Positions 7,157 through 10,332 of a stretch of DNA of 10,332 nt are shown in pieces. The notes beneath the pieces were generated by a model that ran no database searches, was not told the DNA's origin, and saw only the letters and a program-made list of their open reading frames with translations. Made by a program: the position numbers and the translations under genes. Position 1 is the first letter of the stretch. Each line of letters begins with the position of its first letter. Source of the DNA: Candidatus Dormiibacterota bacterium (lineage in GTDB: Bacteria; Chloroflexota; Dormibacteria; Aeolococcales; Aeolococcaceae); contig PLXL01000033.1 of the NCBI GenBank assembly GCA_003153215.1, positions 1-10,332 of the forward strand. The letters are read 5' to 3'.

Positions 7157-7340
7157 GGTTCCTGTTGGCCAGGTCGGCCGTGGTACGAGTTATTCGCTCG
7201 TGGGCGCGGTGATCCCCCTCTGTCCAGATGGCGACGGTGAGACGTGAATCTTCCTGATGGCCTCGTAGCTCTATTGCGCAAACCCAGCCTGTGTTTCCTC
7301 ACCACCCTGATGTCCGACGGCTCACCGCAGATAACCCAGA

Positions 7341-7467
7341 CACGGTGAGGGCTACCTCCGGTGACGTCCTCCAGCCGGCGTGGACTGCGATGGAGCGCGC
7401 CCCGACAGCGCTCCTGAGCTGGTGGCCGACGAGGGCGCTTCAGGGGTGAAATTGACACCCTGGGGTG
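7341..7467 (+). repeat. 127-bp direct repeat, copy A
   Basis: Identical base for base to 9517-9643. It contains a 7-bp stem (GGAGCGC at 7392-7398, GCGCTCC at 7408-7414) and ends in 28-mer copy 3 (7440-7467). Flanks differ on both sides. No credible coding content on either strand. Confidence 0.95.
7440..7467 (+). repeat. 28-bp interspersed repeat, copy 3
   Basis: Forms the right end of the 127-bp repeat copy A. It has T in GAAATTGAC where copy 1 has C. The right boundary at TGGGGTG is the same as in the other copies; the next bases differ between copies. Confidence 0.9.
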
Positions 7468-7536
7468 CGCTAGTCCGGCCTCCCCTGGTTCAGCAGGGCC
7501 AGCTCCACCGGACGAGCCGGGCCCTACCATGCCAGC

Positions 7537-7704
7537 ATGCTTCAGCCACCACAACCCATCCAGCCCCCACCGCTCCTCCGCTACACCATGCTTTCTGCCG
7601 GCTTTCTCTTCGGCGTCGGCTTCTGGATCTCAGGAGCAGTCGTAACCCTTCTCGTCCTGGCCCTGCTCGCTGCGCTCTCGGGAAGCCACTTGTCGTTTCC
7701 CTAG
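7537..7704 (+). CDS. Possible 55-residue single-pass membrane peptide
   Basis: ATG to TAG frame beginning MLQPPQPIQPPPLLRY, a proline-rich cytosolic-type head ending in an arginine. A hydrophobic stretch of about 30 residues follows (18-47, with GFLFGVGFWISGAVV and LLVLALLAAL), then a short SGSHLSFP tail. The layout of polar head, one helix and short tail is that of many small membrane proteins. No convincing Shine-Dalgarno precedes the ATG, and no family is recognised. It starts 69 bases after the 127-bp repeat and lies left of the tRNA-Ser fragment, so it may be cargo of the element implied by that site. Confidence 0.4.
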   Translation: MLQPPQPIQPPPLLRYTMLSAGFLFGVGFWISGAVVTLLVLALLAALSGSHLSFP

Positions 7705-7973
7705 AGTGATTTCCCGGCAAGCAGGTGGCCCAGCTTCTTCTCCGGCTGGGTAGATTGGAACATCCTCGCGTGCGCGACGCTGATCTCACTGGAGCAGACC
7801 TGCGGGTGCCCAGCTCGTCAACGGCGTGCGCATGTCGACTGATCTGTCGCTGTTCGGCCACCTGAGCCGCCCTCAGACAATGGCACGGCCGGCGAGCTTT
7901 GGAGGATGGCGTCACGTGAATCGGTTCCCCAGTTTGGGCTCGCCGCGTACCCCCACCTATACCCCCACCCCGA
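7705..7973. other. Gene-free stretch left of the attachment site
   Basis: No supported gene; open frames here lack recognisable domains. Near its right end TACCCCCACC occurs twice in tandem with a 12-base period (7948-7957 and 7960-7969). An integrase gene would be expected near such an att site, but none is visible. Confidence 0.4.
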
Positions 7974-8051
7974 CGACACGAGGAGGTACCAGGCGACACG
8001 AAGCTCCACAGCCGTGTCGTGATTGGTATTCAGGACGGCACCCGCCGACAC
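7974..8051. repeat. Four CGACAC hexamers beside the tRNA attachment site
   Basis: CGACACGA at 7974-7981 and 7994-8001, the inverted hexamer GTGTCG at 8014-8019, and CGACAC at 8046-8051. The first three are spaced exactly 20 bases apart. Clusters of short direct and inverted sites next to a core site resemble the arm-type sites of tyrosine integrases or excisionases. This is inference from pattern only. Confidence 0.4.
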
Positions 8052-8074
8052 AGGACAACACGTCAAACGGCGCA

Positions 8075-8132
8075 CTTGAAAACCGCAAGGGCCGCCAAGC
8101 CCTCGGGGGTTCGAATCCCTCTCCCTCCGCCA
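8075..8132 (+). tRNA. 3' half of tRNA-Ser(UGA), probable integration attachment site remnant
   Basis: From the anticodon loop onward this is a good serine tRNA. Loop CTTGAAA (anticodon TGA) is at 8075-8081 and the 3' anticodon strand ACCGC at 8082-8086. The long variable arm has stem AGGGC/GCCCT (8088-8092, 8099-8103), the T-arm GGGGG-TTCGAAT-CCCTC is at 8105-8121, and acceptor strand TCCCTCC, discriminator G and encoded CCA end at 8132. The 5' half is absent: no GGAGGGA acceptor strand or D-arm lies upstream, and the 5' side of the anticodon stem fails to pair next to the loop. Such a break at the anticodon loop is the usual trace left when an element integrates into a tRNA 3' end. Given the orientation, the element should lie to the left, with a complete tRNA-Ser at its far end. 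Confidence 0.85.
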
Positions 8133-8136
8133 AAGT

Positions 8137-8157
8137 CCCTTGTTAAGAAAGGGTTTT
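8137..8157 (+). terminator. Weak Rho-independent terminator after the tRNA fragment
   Basis: CCCTT (8137-8141) and AAGGG (8149-8153) form a 5-bp stem with a 7-base loop, followed by TTTT. It lies 4 bases after the tRNA CCA, where a native tRNA terminator would be, which supports DNA right of 8132 being the original flank of the tRNA gene. Confidence 0.5.
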
Positions 8158-8240
8158 ACCTCTGACAGGTCCACCGCCTCCAGCCGTCACGGACCCGTGA
8201 TCCCATAATCTGTCCCATATCCACCCCCTCCCGGGGCCGT

Positions 8241-8257
8241 CCCCGGTCAAGCCGGGG
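8241..8257 (+). terminator. GC-rich hairpin, possible terminator
   Basis: CCCCGG and CCGGGG with loop TCAAG form a compact 6-bp stem. It is followed by a pyrimidine-rich run (8258-8273) rather than a true T-run, so termination is uncertain. Confidence 0.3.
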
Positions 8258-8278
8258 CGCCCTCTCTTCTCCCTGAAT

Positions 8279-8330
8279 CGACTGCGCAGCCTCAACCACC
8301 CTTCCTTATGGAAGGGGAAGACAGCAGTCG
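8279..8330. repeat. Nested inverted repeats at the broken end of istA
   Basis: Outer arms CGACTGC (8279-8285) and GCAGTCG (8324-8330) enclose an inner perfect stem CCCTTCC (8299-8305), TTAT loop, GGAAGGG (8310-8316). The structure overlaps the stop-proximal, non-homologous tail of the istA remnant. It may be an end of another element or a folded RNA; no further support. Confidence 0.45.
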
Positions 8331-9085
8331 GGACTGGAGGGGTCCGAAATCTTAGGGATTCTTCGTCGAGAGGTGAAAAGGAAAGAGCTCTGCTCGATCT
8401 CCCGGTTGACCCTTTCCACCTTGCCCTTGGTCTTGGGCCGGTACGGCCGGCAGAGCCGAGGAACGGTGCCCAGCAGCCCCCAGAGATCCACCCACTCGGG
8501 GCTGAGGGTGCCGCTCGCCGAGATCCAGAAGACGGTGTCCCGGTCGGTGAGGATCTCCCGGGTCACCCCGCCGAGATCGTCGAAGCAGCGGACCAGCCGC
8601 TCGAAGCTCACCTCGCGGGTGCAGCAGGTCGCCATCCGGATCGCCGGGCGGCGGCTGTGTCCGAGCACCGCCGCCATGGCGTGCAGCTCGACCATCTCGT
8701 CGCCCAACGGCCAGCTGCCGGGGTGCTTCCAGTCGGCCTGGGTCTGCACCCCGGGCGCCGTCTCGAAGCGGACCTCCGGCTCGACGGGGATCGCCGGGCG
8801 CAGGGGCGCCAGCCGGCGCCGGAAGGTCGAGTAGCTGCCCGCGTAGCCGTACTCCCTGCGCAGCTCGTGGCGCAGGTCGGTGGCCCGCAGCGCCGGGCAG
8901 ACCGCCAGCCGGCGCTCGATGTGGGCCAGCTGAGCGGGGGTGAAGGGGTGCCGCGGCGCCCTCGGCGGATAGCGCCGGGGAACCTCCGCGGCGAGTTCGC
9001 GGTTCACCGTCCGGCGGTTGAGGTGGAACTCGCGGGCAAGAGCGCTGACGCTCCACCCGTGCCGACGCAGGGCGCGCAGGTCCAT
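8306..9085 (-). pseudogene. istA: IS21-family transposase IstA, 3'-truncated
   Basis: An N-terminal helix-turn-helix (LRALRRHGWSVSALAREF, about 3-20) precedes a DDE integrase core: Asp118 in QADWKH, Asp181 in ILTDRD and Glu224 in GKVERVN. The start at 9085 has AGGAG six bases upstream; the frame extends to a GTG at 9212-9214, but that codon lies inside a terminal repeat. After about residue 233 (near 8386) the sequence no longer looks like IstA and a stop follows at residue 260, whereas the family is usually 400 residues or more. The partner gene istB, the AAA+ helper normally directly downstream, is missing. The gene is therefore a cut-off, probably inactive copy whose right-hand (coordinate-wise) end is preserved and whose 3' portion was deleted or replaced. 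Confidence 0.85.
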
Positions 9086-9206
9086 CCAGATCTCCTCAGA
9101 CTCCACGGAGGTCCCTCCTGGCTCTCGGGGCTTCGAACACCACCGAGCATCCCAGGGGGGACTGCCTTTTCGATCACGTCTCCAGGTCCTCCATCGCCGT
9201 GAGGAC

Positions 9207-9249
9207 CTGTGCACTATTCGTGATCAGGTCTGCGCACTATTCGTGATCA
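9207..9249 (-). repeat. Paired 20-bp terminal repeats of the IS21 element
   Basis: Two copies of a 20-bp unit, CTGTGCACTATTCGTGATCA (9207-9226) and the same with CTGCG (9230-9249), in direct orientation with a 23-base period and one mismatch. They lie upstream of the istA start. IS21 elements typically have repeated transposase-binding sites at each end, so the element edge is probably at about 9250 (TGATCAC read on the minus strand). The matching opposite end is not seen in the window. Confidence 0.65.
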
Positions 9250-9516
9250 CCTACAGCGGGTTGGTTGAGATCTCCCAATCATCGGAAAGTCCATGTCCTG
9301 CATGTACTTTCACCGCCCGCACAGGGACCAGGACGACTCAACGGAGTCATCCGACTCAATCACCTATTGGCGCAAGCTCTAAGGGCTGCTCGTCCAGGAA
9401 CCGGCGCTGGGCTCAGCCACGGCCTGCCCTCGTCTCCTCGTTCCGAAGCGCACGGGCAATCCGCCGGGCCTCTCGCAGGGTTCCGGGGTGCGGTGCTGAA
9501 CGAGCGCCAGACGCGC
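9250..9516. other. Gene-free spacer between IS21 end and repeat copy B
   Basis: Open frames on both strands run into the 127-bp repeat and show no recognisable domain. No clear ribosome binding site or structured element seen. Confidence 0.4.
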
Positions 9517-9643
9517 CACGGTGAGGGCTACCTCCGGTGACGTCCTCCAGCCGGCGTGGACTGCGATGGAGCGCGCCCCGACAGCGCTCCTGAGCTGGTG
9601 GCCGACGAGGGCGCTTCAGGGGTGAAATTGACACCCTGGGGTG
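9517..9643 (+). repeat. 127-bp direct repeat, copy B
   Basis: Exact copy of 7341-7467, 2176 bases away and in the same orientation. It ends in 28-mer copy 4 (9616-9643). The final GTG is also the only start codon available to the recombinase fragment that follows. Confidence 0.95.
9616..9643 (+). repeat. 28-bp interspersed repeat, copy 4
   Basis: Identical to copy 3 and forms the right end of 127-bp repeat copy B. As in copy 1, the bases after it are GCC. Confidence 0.9.
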
Positions 9644-9874
9644 GCCGAGCCTCCCGCACCCTCTGTCCCGCTCGCCGAGGCGGTCACCGAGTTCTTCCAG
9701 TGGCTGGAGCTGGACCGCCACGCCAGCCTGACGATGGTCGCCGCTTACACCGGGGAGCTGAGCCGCTTCCAAGCCTTCTGTGCCCGCTGCGGCGGCGGCT
9801 CCCCGGAGGTGACCGCTCTCTGGCGTAATACCCGGGCGACGCCCCGCTGGAAGGCGCGCAGGAGGTCGCGGTAG
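9641..9874 (+). pseudogene. Tyrosine recombinase (XerC/phage integrase type) N-terminal stump
   Basis: Residues about 9-60 (VPLAEAVTEFFQWLELD, then HASLTMVAAYTGELSRFQAF) fit the SAM-like core-binding domain that opens XerC/XerD and related integrases, including the helix after a ...T..AY..DL.RF-type motif. Resemblance stops near residue 60, after GGGSPEVTAL; a short arginine-rich tail then runs to the stop at residue 78. The catalytic domain (Arg...His-x-x-Arg...Tyr), about 200 residues, is absent. The only possible start is a GTG that belongs to the end of the 127-bp repeat, with no good Shine-Dalgarno and an in-frame TGA 9 bases upstream. The gene therefore seems cut at its 3' side and possibly also disturbed at its 5' side. 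Not expected to be functional. Confidence 0.6.
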
Positions 9875-10158
9875 AGCGCTCGGCCCCTCCGCTACTCCCA
9901 TATCTCCCCGCTCCCCAGCGAAATGTCCCTGCTCTCTTGGGACAAATCGTCGCCTCGAAGGTCGTTGGTCTGACGTCGCCAGGGCCGACCAGCACACCGC
10001 GGTGGCAGCCTTGCGACCTGCCTCTGACGGTCCCTCCCATGAGGTCGGGGCCGTCAGGACGCCCGTTTCTCACTCGTCGAGGTCGACCGCACGCGATCGG
10101 CTCCTTGCTAGACTCGCCGGTCAGCGGTAGAGGCTCGCCGCACCTAAGGGGCTGCGCG
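9875..10158. other. Intergenic stretch
   Basis: No gene supported. It precedes the ORF at 10159 and should hold its promoter. TTGCTA (10113-10118) and TAGAGG 17 bases later form only a weak -35/-10 candidate. Confidence 0.3.
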
Positions 10159-10332
10159 ATGACTGAGGGCGACGCTGATGAACTGAGGAAGCTCGTTGCA
10201 CTTCGTGACGAGGGCATCATCATCCGAGATTCGCTACCAATCTACCCGTCGCCAAAGCAAGCCGCGGTGGCGCATTTCTTGGGTCGAGCAGCAACTCGTG
10301 CTCGATGTCGAACTGAAGGCGTCTATACTGAC
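10159..10332 (+). CDS. Unrecognised ORF, runs off the window (N-terminal 58 residues)
   Basis: ATG preceded by AAGGGG with a 7-base spacing; the frame is open to the last base. The visible part is soluble and starts MTEGDADELRKLVALRDEGI, which loosely recalls the opening of SHOCT-type short helices (L-x-K-L-x-x-L-x-x-x-G-I) but continues IIRDSLPIYPSPKQAAVAHF, unlike that motif. Codons are less GC-rich at third positions than in the metabolic genes, hinting at acquired DNA. No function can be given. Confidence 0.5.
   Translation, partial: MTEGDADELRKLVALRDEGIIIRDSLPIYPSPKQAAVAHFLGRAATRARCRTEGVYTD

Noticed and set aside
6901..7554. 217-codon minus-strand frame over doxX and repeat copy A
   Set aside because: Antisense to doxX and includes the 127-bp repeat; the peptide it shares with the frame at 9413-9997 comes only from the duplicated DNA.
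8020..8132. Complete tRNA-Ser gene
   Set aside because: Acceptor 5' strand, D-arm and part of the 5' anticodon stem are missing; only the 3' half is present.
7818..8174. Minus-strand frame with RRERDSNPR-like sequence
   Set aside because: This peptide type is a known artefact of translating tRNA 3' ends antisense; here it comes from the tRNA-Ser fragment.
7341..9643. CRISPR array formed by the 28-bp repeats
   Set aside because: Spacing between copies is thousands of bases, not 30-40, and no cas genes are present.
9413..9997. 194-codon minus-strand frame over repeat copy B
   Set aside because: Overlaps the recombinase fragment and the repeat; no domain; similarity to another frame is due to the 127-bp repeat.

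Overview
This is a high-GC bacterial window with strong Shine-Dalgarno sites. An actinobacterium or a soil-type relative such as Chloroflexota or Dormibacterota would fit, but nothing here fixes the phylum. The left two thirds is ordinary metabolic gene content. The right third is a worn mobile-element zone.

Positions 1-1444 (+) hold the 3' part of a PLP-dependent threonine aldolase cut by the window edge, then a GAF-domain protein with the active-site layout of free methionine-(R)-sulfoxide reductase. The two genes are separated by 8 bases and are probably co-transcribed. A 220-base gap carrying the first copy of an interspersed 28-bp repeat separates them from a convergent operon.

Positions 1667-5557 (-) hold a compact four-gene operon. 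In transcription order it encodes a DeoC-like aldolase, an FGGY sugar kinase, a second DeoC-like aldolase and a HAD phosphatase, the last overlapping its neighbour by 4 bp (GTGA). The obvious reading is sugar or polyol breakdown: phosphorylation, aldol cleavage, then phosphatase clean-up of a small phospho-product. Both aldolases keep the DERA catalytic Asp/Lys/Lys set but lack its usual phosphate-binding signatures, so the substrate is probably not deoxyribose-5-phosphate. No transporter or regulator is visible. A perfect 16-bp palindrome and a 10-bp inverted repeat lie about 157-220 bases upstream of the first gene and are good operator candidates.

Positions 5777-6540 have no gene I can support, only the second repeat copy. 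A DoxX-family membrane protein follows (6582-7088), with a perfect 10-bp hairpin just upstream of its ribosome binding site.

From about 7090 to 9874 the sequence is a patchwork. It contains a possible IS3 transposase scrap, two identical 127-bp direct repeats that each end in the 28-bp repeat, and a possible 55-residue membrane peptide. It also has the 3' half of a tRNA-Ser gene that looks like an integration attachment site with regularly spaced short repeats beside it, an IS21-type istA gene cut at its 3' end with its terminal repeats still present, and the N-terminal stump of a tyrosine recombinase. The window ends inside an unrecognised ORF starting at 10159.
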